Below are positions 35,285 to 43,311 of a stretch of DNA of 64,000 nucleotides, piece by piece (position 1 is the stretch's first letter; every line of letters starts with the position of its first letter). Both the position numbers and the translations under genes were made by a program. The DNA comes from Saprospiraceae bacterium (GTDB lineage: Bacteria; Bacteroidota; Bacteroidia; Chitinophagales; Saprospiraceae). The notes below the pieces were generated by a model that ran no database searches, was not told the origin of the DNA, and worked only from the letters and a program-made list of their open reading frames with translations. The stretch is taken from NCBI GenBank assembly GCA_016715985.1, contig JADJXD010000001.1, forward strand, positions 4,092,001 through 4,156,000, read 5' to 3'.

Positions 35285-35755
35285 ATGACAATGCTTTACA
35301 GGATTGCAAAAAGTAAATATATCAGGGATTTGTCCGGTGAAGGAGCCAGATTATACGGTGGTCGATGGAACAGACCGGGTGTTCCTGTTTTATATACCAG
35401 TGAAACCAGATCTCTGGCAGTTTTGGAACTTTTAGTTCACTTTAATGCTGTAGCAGCTTTGAAACAAAGGTACTCGGTCGTTTGCCTCAGTCTGGATAAA
35501 AAACATATTTATGATCCTGAAAATTTGCAAAAAGAAAATTTGTTTCAAATGTCCAATAACGCAGAATTTTGGGATATGACAGAATATTATTTTAATGAAA
35601 AAAATGTGCTTGCCATCAGAGTTCCCAGTGCTCTTATTCATCAGGAATATAATGTATTGCTGAATCCATTACACGATGCTTTCGATGAGTTGCAGGTTTT
35701 GGGTTATGAAAATAAAGTTTTTGATCAAAGATTTGGCAATTTATATTCTCAATAA
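35285..35755 (+). CDS. RES-domain NAD+-depleting toxin
   Basis: RES family toxin (MbcT type), predicted to degrade NAD+ and arrest growth. The family's Arg, Glu and Ser landmarks are visible: LYRIAKSKYIRDLSGEGARLYGGRWNRPGVPVLYTSETRSLAVLELLVH. The upstream ATG at 35243 would give 170 residues and overlap the antitoxin by 23 bases. The start at 35285 or 35291 (MLYRIAK), where RES homologues usually begin, leaves a 156-residue toxin 19 bases after the antitoxin stop. The frame is intact, so the system is probably functional. Confidence 0.88.
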   Translation: MTMLYRIAKSKYIRDLSGEGARLYGGRWNRPGVPVLYTSETRSLAVLELLVHFNAVAALKQRYSVVCLSLDKKHIYDPENLQKENLFQMSNNAEFWDMTEYYFNEKNVLAIRVPSALIHQEYNVLLNPLHDAFDELQVLGYENKVFDQRFGNLYSQ

Positions 35756-35774
35756 TACAGACTGAAAGAAATCC

Positions 35775-36887
35775 TTAATTCTTGTCCTTTTTCAAAAGAG
35801 TTGAAATTTCAATTGCAGCACGTTCAGAAGCACCTGCCTCGCCCAATAGTTTACGCAGTAATTTATAATCATTTTTAATCTGTACATCTTTACCGTTTTC
35901 GATTTTTTGGATTTCTTTTCTTATATTTTCGGGCGTTAATTCATTCTGAATTAATTCCGTCACTACTTCTTTATTTGAAACAAGATTGACTAATGAAATA
36001 TATTTTATATCTACAAGTCGCCTGGCTATAACATAAGATAGTTTATTTCCTTTGTAGCAGACTATCTGAGGCACATCAAATAATGCGGTTTCCAATGTCG
36101 CTGTTCCACTACTAACTATTGCGAGTTCAGCTACTGAAAGTAAATTATAAGTTTGATCCTTCACAATCCGGATTTTTGAATCTGTGGGATAGCTTTCAAT
36201 GATTTCCTGATAAATTGAATCATCCAGACTTCCTGCTGCACCTATAATAATCTCATACGGCATTCTGTCAATCGCTTTTAGGAAAATCGGAAGCATGGTT
36301 TTTACTTCCTGCTTTCTGCTGCCGGGTAAAAGTGCGAGGATGGGTTTTGAAGCTCCTTCCTGAAGAATATTTTTTGGTTTATATTCCTTCACAGCATCCA
36401 GCAGCGGATGACCGGTAAATATGCTTTCATATCCGAATTTTGCAAAAAAATCTTTTTCAAACGGCAGAATCACCAGAAGCAGGTCTGTATAATTGTCTAA
36501 AGCATGTACTCTGCTCTGATGCCATGCCCAGACCTGCGGTGTAATATAATAAACAACTTTTATGCCTTGATTCTTAGCCCACTTGGCCATTCGAAGATTA
36601 AAGCCAGGATAATCAATTAAAATAAGTACATCAGGCTTGAAGTTTAGAATATCTTCTTTACACTTTCGGAAATATTTCCATATGGTTGGGATATTTTTCA
36701 GGACTTCTACAAATCCCATAAAAGCCATATCCCGATAGTGAGTCACAATGTGGCAACCTTCAGACTTCATTTTGTCACCGCCCCAGGCTCTTATGTTTGT
36801 TGACGGATCAAGTTTTTTTAGAGCTTTTACCAGATTCGCACCATGCAGATCTCCGGATGCTTCTCCGGCCAGCAGGTAATACTTCAT
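35775..36887 (-). CDS. lpxB: Lipid-A-disaccharide synthase
   Basis: A 370-residue GT19 glycosyltransferase that joins UDP-2,3-diacylglucosamine and lipid X in lipid A synthesis at the inner membrane. The start LLAGEASGDLHGANLVKAL is the family hallmark. It is followed by WGGDKMKSEG, PDVLILIDYPGFNLRMAKW, YYITPQVWAW, and LLPGSRKQEV, with the sugar-nucleotide site SSGTATLETALFDVPQIVCYKG. It is the last gene of surE-orf-lpxB, 16 bases after the small membrane protein, an arrangement recurrent in Bacteroidota. Its presence confirms a Gram-negative, lipid-A-bearing envelope. Confidence 0.94.
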   Translation of the reverse strand: MKYYLLAGEASGDLHGANLVKALKKLDPSTNIRAWGGDKMKSEGCHIVTHYRDMAFMGFVEVLKNIPTIWKYFRKCKEDILNFKPDVLILIDYPGFNLRMAKWAKNQGIKVVYYITPQVWAWHQSRVHALDNYTDLLLVILPFEKDFFAKFGYESIFTGHPLLDAVKEYKPKNILQEGASKPILALLPGSRKQEVKTMLPIFLKAIDRMPYEIIIGAAGSLDDSIYQEIIESYPTDSKIRIVKDQTYNLLSVAELAIVSSGTATLETALFDVPQIVCYKGNKLSYVIARRLVDIKYISLVNLVSNKEVVTELIQNELTPENIRKEIQKIENGKDVQIKNDYKLLRKLLGEAGASERAAIEISTLLKKDKN

Positions 36888-36903
36888 AAGCTAAATGGTT
36901 ATT

Positions 36904-37206
36904 TCAAAATAAATCACCGTAAAACTTAAAAATCCAGGCTCCGACATATACCAGAGTTGGAAATACTATTCCCCGAAGTGTATCATCCCATTTATTTCTT
37001 TTTGCAATATTAAATGGAATTAAGTTACAACATATAGCAATCAGCAACATTGTTCTGAATCTTCTGCTCCCTACTCCTGCCCCTACTTCAGCCATAATGC
37101 CCATGTCTGTCAGTGTATTGAATATAAACTCTATTACTACAAAACCCAGAACAGGTGTAATTGCACCTAATGCCAATCCTATGACGATTGAATTTTTATC
37201 TGTCAT
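36904..37206 (-). CDS. Small membrane protein between surE and lpxB
   Basis: A 100-residue protein with about three hydrophobic segments (SIVIGLALGAITPVLGFVVIEFIF, TMLLIAICCNLIPF, GIVFPTLVYVGAWIF) and a short basic loop, NIAKRNKWDD. No domain name was recognised. It lies 4 bases after surE and 16 before lpxB, so it is certainly co-transcribed with them. An envelope-related role is only a guess from context. Confidence 0.75.
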   Translation of the reverse strand: MTDKNSIVIGLALGAITPVLGFVVIEFIFNTLTDMGIMAEVGAGVGSRRFRTMLLIAICCNLIPFNIAKRNKWDDTLRGIVFPTLVYVGAWIFKFYGDLF

Positions 37207-37210
37207 GCTA

Positions 37211-37966
37211 TTAATTTTCTAAATACTTTAATTCTGCAATGGCCGGATAAAAAGTCAAATCATGTCCGGAAGGAACTACAGAGACATAATTATCCTTTAA
37301 GGCATTAATATCATTATCATTATTTGGGTCTGTCAGTTTGAACTTTCCGGTCAGCCAGTAATACTTTTCTCCCCGAGGATCTGTTCCTTCCTGAAATTCT
37401 TCCACCCAGGTACCTTCCGCTTGTCTGCACACTCTGATGCCTTTGATGTCATCTTTGTGGCAGGATGGGATATTGACATTGAGTAATTTGCATTTTGGAA
37501 GTTTATTTTCCAGTACAGCTTTAATAATTTTTGATGCATAAACTTTTGCCCCTTCAAAATCTGCATCAAAGGAATAATTGAGCAAAGAAAATCCGATTGA
37601 ATCAATACCTTCCAGACTGGACTCCATTGCTGCGGACATCGTACCCGAATAAATGATATTGATAGATGCATTAGACCCGTGATTGATACCGGATACGCAA
37701 AGGTCAATTTTTCGGTTTTTTAGAATAACGTTTTTTGCCAATTTGACGCAGTCCACAGGAGTACCGGAACATTCATAAGCTTCGATGCCGTCAAATATGT
37801 TTACCTTCCTTAATTTTATGGGGTTGTTCAGGGTAATAGCATGACCCTGACCTGACTGTGGAGAGTCAGGTGCTACGACTAATACTTCACCAAACCGGCT
37901 CGCAACTTCAATTAATGCCTTTATACCCGGAGCCACAATACCATCATCATTGGTTACTAAAATCAT
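37211..37966 (-). CDS. surE: 5'/3'-nucleotidase SurE
   Basis: A 251-residue metal-dependent nucleoside monophosphatase. The conserved start ILVTNDDGIVAPGIKAL provides the Asp-Asp metal ligands. VVAPDSPQSGQGHAIT, CSGTPVDCVKLA, and the invariant ligand Asn in SGINHGSNASINIIYSGTMSAAMES follow. It is intact and of standard length. It heads the surE-orf-lpxB operon; such linkage of SurE with lipid A synthesis genes is often seen in Bacteroidota, though the physiological link is unclear. Confidence 0.94.
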   Translation of the reverse strand: MILVTNDDGIVAPGIKALIEVASRFGEVLVVAPDSPQSGQGHAITLNNPIKLRKVNIFDGIEAYECSGTPVDCVKLAKNVILKNRKIDLCVSGINHGSNASINIIYSGTMSAAMESSLEGIDSIGFSLLNYSFDADFEGAKVYASKIIKAVLENKLPKCKLLNVNIPSCHKDDIKGIRVCRQAEGTWVEEFQEGTDPRGEKYYWLTGKFKLTDPNNDNDINALKDNYVSVVPSGHDLTFYPAIAELKYLEN

Positions 37967-38056
37967 GATTTATTTAAATTGTATTGCAAAATAACACAAA
38001 TCGACTGACAACTGTGTAAAGTATATGTGTTGAATTTTTTATTTGTCCTGAATTTT

Positions 38057-38884
38057 TTACTTTAACACGAGGGATACTTCCGGTTCTGTATTACCTTTCA
38101 GATATTTGACTACCCATTCATTAAAAAGAGCAGCTTTTTCTATATTCACAACATGACCACATTTTTCGACCACCATCAATGCATTATTTTTAGCTTCAGC
38201 AGTTATTTTTCTAACGTGCGCCAAAAAAAGATAATCTTCTTCTCCCATAACATATAAGGTGGGAATCTGAATATGAGGAATCTCAAATTTTTTCAGAATC
38301 CCTGTAAGTTGACCAGTTAAGGTAAACCACCTTAGAAATTCTTTCTGGCAAAGTTTCTGAGCCTCTGAAATGAATACGGACCGTGATTCTTTATGACTTT
38401 TTGAAGGCATGATAACAAAAGCAAATATCCTGTAGAGCCACATATAAGGAATGAAATTTTTAAACACCCGACCCATTGTTACCCAGAATCTGGATTTAAG
38501 GTTCAAATTTGTGATTGCTCCCACCATCACCATTGATTGGATTCTATCCGTCGCCATATCCGCTAATTGTCTGATGATGATTGTTCCAAGTGATACACCT
38601 ACAAAATGAGCCTTTTTTAGTTGCAGATGATCCAGCACACGTATGATGTCATTGGCTATGTCTTCAAAAGAATAAGAATTATCCGGAATATTGTTATTTA
38701 TTTCAGCAGACTTGCCATGACCCCTTAGATCTATCAGTAGTAAATTGAAATGTTCCTGGAAATATTTAATTTGTTTATACCATATCGCAGAACTACCTCC
38801 CGCACCATGTATAAAAACTACCCAGTCGGCATCAGGTGAGATCAGGTATCTTTTGTAATATAACATTTCCTGTTTCGCTTTCAT
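38057..38884 (-). CDS. Alpha/beta hydrolase
   Basis: A 275-residue hydrolase of the alpha/beta fold. The oxyanion region is FIHGAGGSSAIWYKQ, followed by LLIDLRGHGKSA. The nucleophile elbow is GVSLGT, the acid is probably in VMGEEDYLF, and the His in EKCGHVVNIEKAALFNEWV. The substrate is unknown. The ATG at 38884 (MKAKQEML) is preferred to 38893 (MDNMKAK), because a TATCTTTG -7 box at 38906-38899 on the minus strand would start transcription near 38892. It is transcribed alone, separated from surE by 90 bases. Confidence 0.86.
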   Translation of the reverse strand: MKAKQEMLYYKRYLISPDADWVVFIHGAGGSSAIWYKQIKYFQEHFNLLLIDLRGHGKSAEINNNIPDNSYSFEDIANDIIRVLDHLQLKKAHFVGVSLGTIIIRQLADMATDRIQSMVMVGAITNLNLKSRFWVTMGRVFKNFIPYMWLYRIFAFVIMPSKSHKESRSVFISEAQKLCQKEFLRWFTLTGQLTGILKKFEIPHIQIPTLYVMGEEDYLFLAHVRKITAEAKNNALMVVEKCGHVVNIEKAALFNEWVVKYLKGNTEPEVSLVLK

Positions 38885-38893
38885 GTTGTCCAT

Positions 38894-39390
38894 AACAGCA
38901 AAGATATGCTTTCGTTTAATCGAATGTCTTTATAATTGGTAAATATGAATGAAATGTCGAATGATTAGTATGTGACAATAATAAAGTGACCAATTTATAA
39001 AATCCATCAAGGAAACCGAAAAATTGTAATAATAGCAATAATTGTAAAATTTACATTTATGTCTTTAAAGTAGATGTTTTTCAATTATATATTGTAATAA
39101 ATTTTAATGTTACTTATAAAGATATAATCAGAGTTATATAAATAAATAGTATTATTTTATATATGTTAAACACTATTTATCATTATTTGATATATTATGT
39201 TTGGTATTTATCTAAATACATATAAATTTGTGTTATATTTAAAACCAACCTGAGTTCGGAGTTCTCCGATTATTTTCATCCATTTTTTGGTAAATAGGGT
39301 ATTTTGTAAGCAATATAATTACAATATGTAACTAATATGTTTACATGATACAATGAATTATAAAAAATTATATATATTTTTAAAAAAAAA
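38894..39390. other. Very AT-rich spacer upstream of the dcw cluster
   Basis: About 500 bases without a credible gene, between the divergent hydrolase and mraZ genes. It carries the hydrolase -7 element (38899-38906, minus strand), a plus-strand TAAATTTG at 39223-39230, and a small hairpin TCGGAG-tt-CTCCGA (39256-39269) followed by TTATTTT that could end stray transcription before mraZ. The last 100 bases are almost wholly A and T. Confidence 0.5.
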
Positions 39391-39415
39391 TGGGATAAAA
39401 GGGGAAAAAGTGGGA
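39391..39415 (+). promoter_or_regulatory. MraZ operator: three TGGGA-type boxes
   Basis: TGGGA (39391-39395), GGGGA (39401-39405) and TGGGA (39411-39415) occur with exact 10-bp periodicity, that is, 5-base boxes with 5-base spacers. This is the arrangement bound by MraZ in E. coli (TGGGN repeats with 5-nt spacing). The array ends 8 bases before the -7 element, so bound MraZ would cover the -33 region and repress its own cluster. Confidence 0.8.
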
Positions 39416-39423
39416 AACTGTTG

Positions 39424-39431
39424 TAAATTTG
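39424..39431 (+). promoter_or_regulatory. -7 element of the dcw promoter
   Basis: TAAATTTG just downstream of the MraZ boxes. Transcription would start near 39438, giving a leader of about 15 bases before the GTG at 39453. No TTG is present at the expected -33 position, which is occupied by the boxes. Confidence 0.6.
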
Positions 39432-39452
39432 CATCAACAACCAACTGAAAGT

Positions 39453-39926
39453 GTGAAACAATATCAATTCACCGGAGAGTATGAATGTAAGCTTGATGCC
39501 AAGGGGAGGCTTAAAATCCCTGCTGCAATAGTGAAGCAACTGGGCGGCGACGAAAATTTCAGGTTTACAATCAACAGGGGTTTTGAAAAGCACTTGATGT
39601 TATATCCCAATGACGTTTGGGAAATGAAGACGAAAGAGATCAATCAACTCAACATCTACAACACACAGCAAAGACAGGCGCTGAGGTATTTTTATCGAGG
39701 TGCGACAGAATTGGAAATGGATGCAGCAGAACGGATTAACCTTCCGGGTACCTTAATGGACTATGCAGGCATAGATAAAGATGTTGTGCTTTTTGCATAT
39801 CAGCAGCAAATAGAAATATGGGCCAAAGATAAGTACGAAGCCATGGTTGGTGATGAGCCGGAAGATTTTGCTTCTATTGCAGAAAATATTTTTGGTGGTT
39901 TTACACCCGGACAAAACGGATTGTAA
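39453..39926 (+). CDS. mraZ: Transcriptional regulator MraZ
   Basis: DNA-binding ring-forming regulator at the head of the dcw cluster, with two SpoVT/AbrB-like halves. The first has FTGEYECKLDAKGRLKIPAAIVKQL and the second YRGATELEMDAAERINLPGTLMDYAGI; each contains the DxxGR/DxxxR-type DNA-contact motif. The preferred start is GTG at 39453 (VKQYQFTGEY), because the TTG at 39429 lies inside the -7 element. The product is 157 residues. The boxes at 39391-39415 indicate autoregulation. Confidence 0.92.
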   Translation: MKQYQFTGEYECKLDAKGRLKIPAAIVKQLGGDENFRFTINRGFEKHLMLYPNDVWEMKTKEINQLNIYNTQQRQALRYFYRGATELEMDAAERINLPGTLMDYAGIDKDVVLFAYQQQIEIWAKDKYEAMVGDEPEDFASIAENIFGGFTPGQNGL

Positions 39927-39930
39927 CATC

Positions 39931-40830
39931 ATGGAAGCATATCACATCCCGGTTTTATTGAATAGTAGTATAGAAAATCTCAATATCCGGCCAGACGGCA
40001 TTTATGTTGATGTAACATTTGGCGCCGGAGGACATTCCAAATCGATTTTAAAACAGCTTAGTGCCGAAGGGCATTTATATGCTTTTGATCAGGATGAAGA
40101 TGCATTTGCAAACAGGCTCGGCGATCCACGTTTTACATTAATCCCTGCCAATTTCAGATTTCTCAAAAGGTTTCTGAGATTAGAAGGTGTAAAACAGATT
40201 GACGGTATTCTGGCAGATCTTGGTGTTTCATCACATCAGTTAGATGTACCCGAACGAGGGTTTTCTTACAGATTTGAAGCAGCATTAGATATGCGGATGG
40301 GAGCCGGCCTTGAAAAATCAGCAGCTTTGATTCTGAATTCCTACGATGAAGATATGTTGGTATATATTTTCAGTCATTATGGGGAAGTCAGAAACAGCAA
40401 ACGACTGGCAAAAGCAATTGTAAATGCAAGAAATCATTCTGAACTTAAAAATTCGACTGATCTGAACAGGATTCTGGATCAAAATCTTATGGGGCACAGA
40501 GCCAAATACTTTTCACAGGTGTATCAGGCTCTCCGCATAGAGGTAAATGACGAGATGAATGCATTGAAAGACTTGTTGAAAGATGGTATGAGTGTTATGA
40601 AAAAGGGAGGGAGATTTGTAGTAATCACATATCATAGTATTGAAGACAGGTTGGTCAAAAACTTTTTCAGATCAGGGAATTTTGAAGGTGAGCAGATGAA
40701 GGACGAATTTGGAAATATAGAAAGACCATTCAAATTGATACATAAAAAAGTGATTGAGGCAGATGCAGAGGAGTTGAGAGTAAATCCGAGATCGCGAAGT
40801 GCAAAAATGAGAGTGGCTGAAAAGATTTAA
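39931..40830 (+). CDS. rsmH: 16S rRNA (cytosine1402-N4)-methyltransferase
   Basis: Methylates N4 of C1402 in the 16S rRNA decoding centre. From the ATG at 39931 (MEAYHIPVLLNSSIENL) it is 299 residues, the usual length; a longer frame from 39847 overlaps mraZ and is unlikely. Motifs: YVDVTFGAGGHSKSIL (SAM binding), LADLGVSSHQLDVPERGFSYR, and LRIEVNDEMNAL, with VITYHSIEDRLVKNF toward the C terminus. It lies 4 bases after mraZ. Confidence 0.95.
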   Translation: MEAYHIPVLLNSSIENLNIRPDGIYVDVTFGAGGHSKSILKQLSAEGHLYAFDQDEDAFANRLGDPRFTLIPANFRFLKRFLRLEGVKQIDGILADLGVSSHQLDVPERGFSYRFEAALDMRMGAGLEKSAALILNSYDEDMLVYIFSHYGEVRNSKRLAKAIVNARNHSELKNSTDLNRILDQNLMGHRAKYFSQVYQALRIEVNDEMNALKDLLKDGMSVMKKGGRFVVITYHSIEDRLVKNFFRSGNFEGEQMKDEFGNIERPFKLIHKKVIEADAEELRVNPRSRSAKMRVAEKI

Positions 40831-40859
40831 AAGTTAAATAAAGATATAAAATTCATTTA

Positions 40860-41177
40860 ATGGCTGGTATCCAGGATAAGAAAGCTACACTTTTTAGACT
40901 GAAATGGGTCGAATGGATTTTTGTCAATTTGCCGTTTGTGTGCTATCTGGCGTTACTCGGAGTTATTTATATCTCTAATGCGCATGCTTCTGAAAAAGCA
41001 TTGCGCAAAATCGAAACGCTGAAACAAGAAGTAAAGGATATTAAATGGCGCTACATAAATCTGAAGCAGGAGCTGATGTACAGTAGCACACAATCGCAAA
41101 TTGAAAAAAAAGTTGAAAATTCCGGCTTATTGCCTTTGACAAATCCACCGGTGAAAATCGTGGCTGACAAAAGGTAA
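40860..41177 (+). CDS. ftsL: Cell division protein FtsL-like
   Basis: A 105-residue bitopic membrane protein with one N-terminal transmembrane segment (FVNLPFVCYLALLGVIYIS, residues about 20-38) and a periplasmic leucine/lysine-rich coiled coil (RKIETLKQEVKDIKWRYINLKQELM). The sequence is weakly conserved between phyla. Identification rests on size, topology and the position between rsmH and ftsI, where FtsL is always found. It should form a divisome subcomplex with FtsQ and a FtsB-like partner not encoded nearby. Confidence 0.82.
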   Translation: MAGIQDKKATLFRLKWVEWIFVNLPFVCYLALLGVIYISNAHASEKALRKIETLKQEVKDIKWRYINLKQELMYSSTQSQIEKKVENSGLLPLTNPPVKIVADKR

Positions 41178-41196
41178 GAGCAGTAAACAGTAAAAA

Positions 41197-43305
41197 ATGG
41201 ACAGAAAGAAGGAATTGTTATGGAGAGCGTATCTGGTGACTTTTTTCTTTGTGGTTGCTTCAGTAATCATACTGTTCAGAATATTTACAATTAGTGTTTT
41301 GGACAGTGAAAAGTGGAAGCAGAAAGGAGAGGCAAATGTCAAATGGAAAATAGTGGATGCAGATAGAGGTAATATTTATGCAGAAGAAGAAAATCTGCTG
41401 GCTACCTCGGTACAGTTCTTTGAGGTTAGGATGGACATGACAGTGATCAAACAAAATGATTTTAATCAGTATGTAGATTCTCTCGCTGCTTTTTTGAGTG
41501 TTTTTAACCCCAATTATATAAGACCAAAATCAACTTCTCAGTGGAAATCTGAATTGATTTCTGCACGTAAAAAGGGAAATAAATACTTCTTTTTAGCCAA
41601 AGGACTCGACATTGATGCTTTTAATAAGTTGAAAAATGCACCTATACTAAGGCTTGGAAAGTACAGAGGCGGAATGGTTACTGCCCGATACGGCAAAAGA
41701 GTTAAACCATTTAAAGAGCTTGCTTCCAGAACAATAGGGGTTGACCGTGAGAACGCAGACAGAATAGGCATAGAAGGATATTTTGATAAATTTTTGAAAG
41801 GTGACTCAGATCAGAGATTGATGAAAAGATTATCTCCGTCAGAGGATATCTGGGTTCCGGTTTACGATCCTTCTGAAAATGAGATCAAGAGAGGCGATGA
41901 TGTGATGACAACCATTAATGTGGGTATGCAGGATATTGCACATCACGAATTGCTGGAAACCTGTCAGAATTTTAATGCAGAAGGTGGTGTAGTAATTATC
42001 ATGGAAGTGGCGACCGGTGCCATTAAAGCAATCACAAACCTTGCTAAAGCAGAAGACGGTATGCATTATGAGATTTATAATCATGCAGTCGGAAGATTAA
42101 GCGAGCCGGGATCTACCATGAAACTCGCAACAGTACTTGCTCTGATGGAGGATGGGTATGCGGCGCCGGATTCAATGGTTAACCTGAATTATGGCCTGAA
42201 AAAATTTTCCGACAGGACCATGCATGATTCTGAGAAACACGGGAAAACCTGGGTGACGATGGCAGAAGCTTTTGAAATATCTTCCAACGTCGGGATGGCA
42301 AGTCTCGCAAATGATGCTTACAATTCGACAGATGGGCGCAGGAAGTGGGTGAAAAGATTAAGAGATTTTGGTTTGGATCAGCCCACAGGAATTGATATTT
42401 CAGGTGAAGCAACACCGGAAATCAAAGACCCGGTAAAGGACAAGTTAAAATGGTATGGCACAACTATTCCCTGGATGGCTCATGGATATGAATTGTTGAT
42501 GACACCACTTCAGATGCTCAATTTTTATAACAGCGTAGCTAATAACGGCAGAATGATGCAGCCATATTTAGTAAGTGAAATCAGAAAAGGGGATGAGGTG
42601 AAAAAGAAATTTGAACCGAGAGTTTTGAAAGATATGATTGCATCTGGCGAAAATATTAAAAAAGCAAAGGATATGCTGGAAGGTGTTGTTCTGCAAGGTA
42701 CGGCCAAATCTTTGCAATCAAAAGCAGTGACATTTGCCGGTAAAACAGGAACAACCAGAGTGAATTATGCAAATCAGGCTGAGTATGCAAAATACAACGC
42801 CAGCTTTTGCGGATACTTTCCTGCCGAAGACCCGCTTTATTCTATGATTGTAGTGGTCTATGAACCAAAAGGGGTTTATTACGGGGGATATGTGGCAGGT
42901 CCGGTGTTTAAAAAAGTGGCTGAAAAAGTGTATGCTTTAAAAACCAATACTGCAAGATCTATAAATGATACCATGTTTATGGCAGTAAATATGCCGGGGA
43001 CAGCACGGGGTTTCAGAAATGATTTTGATAATGTTTTTTCTTATGTCGGACTGAAGTATAATCAAAAAACCAAAGCAGACTGGGCAGTTGCAGAGCCGAC
43101 AGAAAAAAGTATGGAAATAAACGAAAAACAAATAAGTACTACAAAAATACCGGATGTGAGAGGAATGGGAGCCCGCGATGCAGTATTTATTCTTGAAAAT
43201 CTGGGTTTGAAGGTAAATATACATGGTTTAGGTAAAGTGGTGAATCAATCTATCTTACCGGGAACAGGTGCAATGAAACAAAATATTTCAATTTACCTGA
43301 ACTAA
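41197..43305 (+). CDS. ftsI: Septal transpeptidase PBP3/FtsI with C-terminal PASTA domain
   Basis: A 702-residue class B penicillin-binding protein that cross-links septal peptidoglycan. One N-terminal membrane anchor (residues about 12-32) is followed by the dimerisation/pedestal domain. The transpeptidase has SxxK at EPGSTMKLA (near residue 307), SxN at SSNVGMA (near 367), and KTG at FAGKTGTTR (near 512). A single PASTA domain, IPDVRGMGARDAVFILENLGLKV, ends the protein, as is common in Bacteroidota and unlike E. coli FtsI. It lies 19 bases after ftsL. Confidence 0.94.
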   Translation: MDRKKELLWRAYLVTFFFVVASVIILFRIFTISVLDSEKWKQKGEANVKWKIVDADRGNIYAEEENLLATSVQFFEVRMDMTVIKQNDFNQYVDSLAAFLSVFNPNYIRPKSTSQWKSELISARKKGNKYFFLAKGLDIDAFNKLKNAPILRLGKYRGGMVTARYGKRVKPFKELASRTIGVDRENADRIGIEGYFDKFLKGDSDQRLMKRLSPSEDIWVPVYDPSENEIKRGDDVMTTINVGMQDIAHHELLETCQNFNAEGGVVIIMEVATGAIKAITNLAKAEDGMHYEIYNHAVGRLSEPGSTMKLATVLALMEDGYAAPDSMVNLNYGLKKFSDRTMHDSEKHGKTWVTMAEAFEISSNVGMASLANDAYNSTDGRRKWVKRLRDFGLDQPTGIDISGEATPEIKDPVKDKLKWYGTTIPWMAHGYELLMTPLQMLNFYNSVANNGRMMQPYLVSEIRKGDEVKKKFEPRVLKDMIASGENIKKAKDMLEGVVLQGTAKSLQSKAVTFAGKTGTTRVNYANQAEYAKYNASFCGYFPAEDPLYSMIVVVYEPKGVYYGGYVAGPVFKKVAEKVYALKTNTARSINDTMFMAVNMPGTARGFRNDFDNVFSYVGLKYNQKTKADWAVAEPTEKSMEINEKQISTTKIPDVRGMGARDAVFILENLGLKVNIHGLGKVVNQSILPGTGAMKQNISIYLN

Positions 43306-43311
43306 TGGAAG

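Noticed and set aside
39429..39452. TTG start for mraZ
   Set aside because: It lies inside the TAAATTTG -7 element; the GTG at 39453 agrees with homologue starts.
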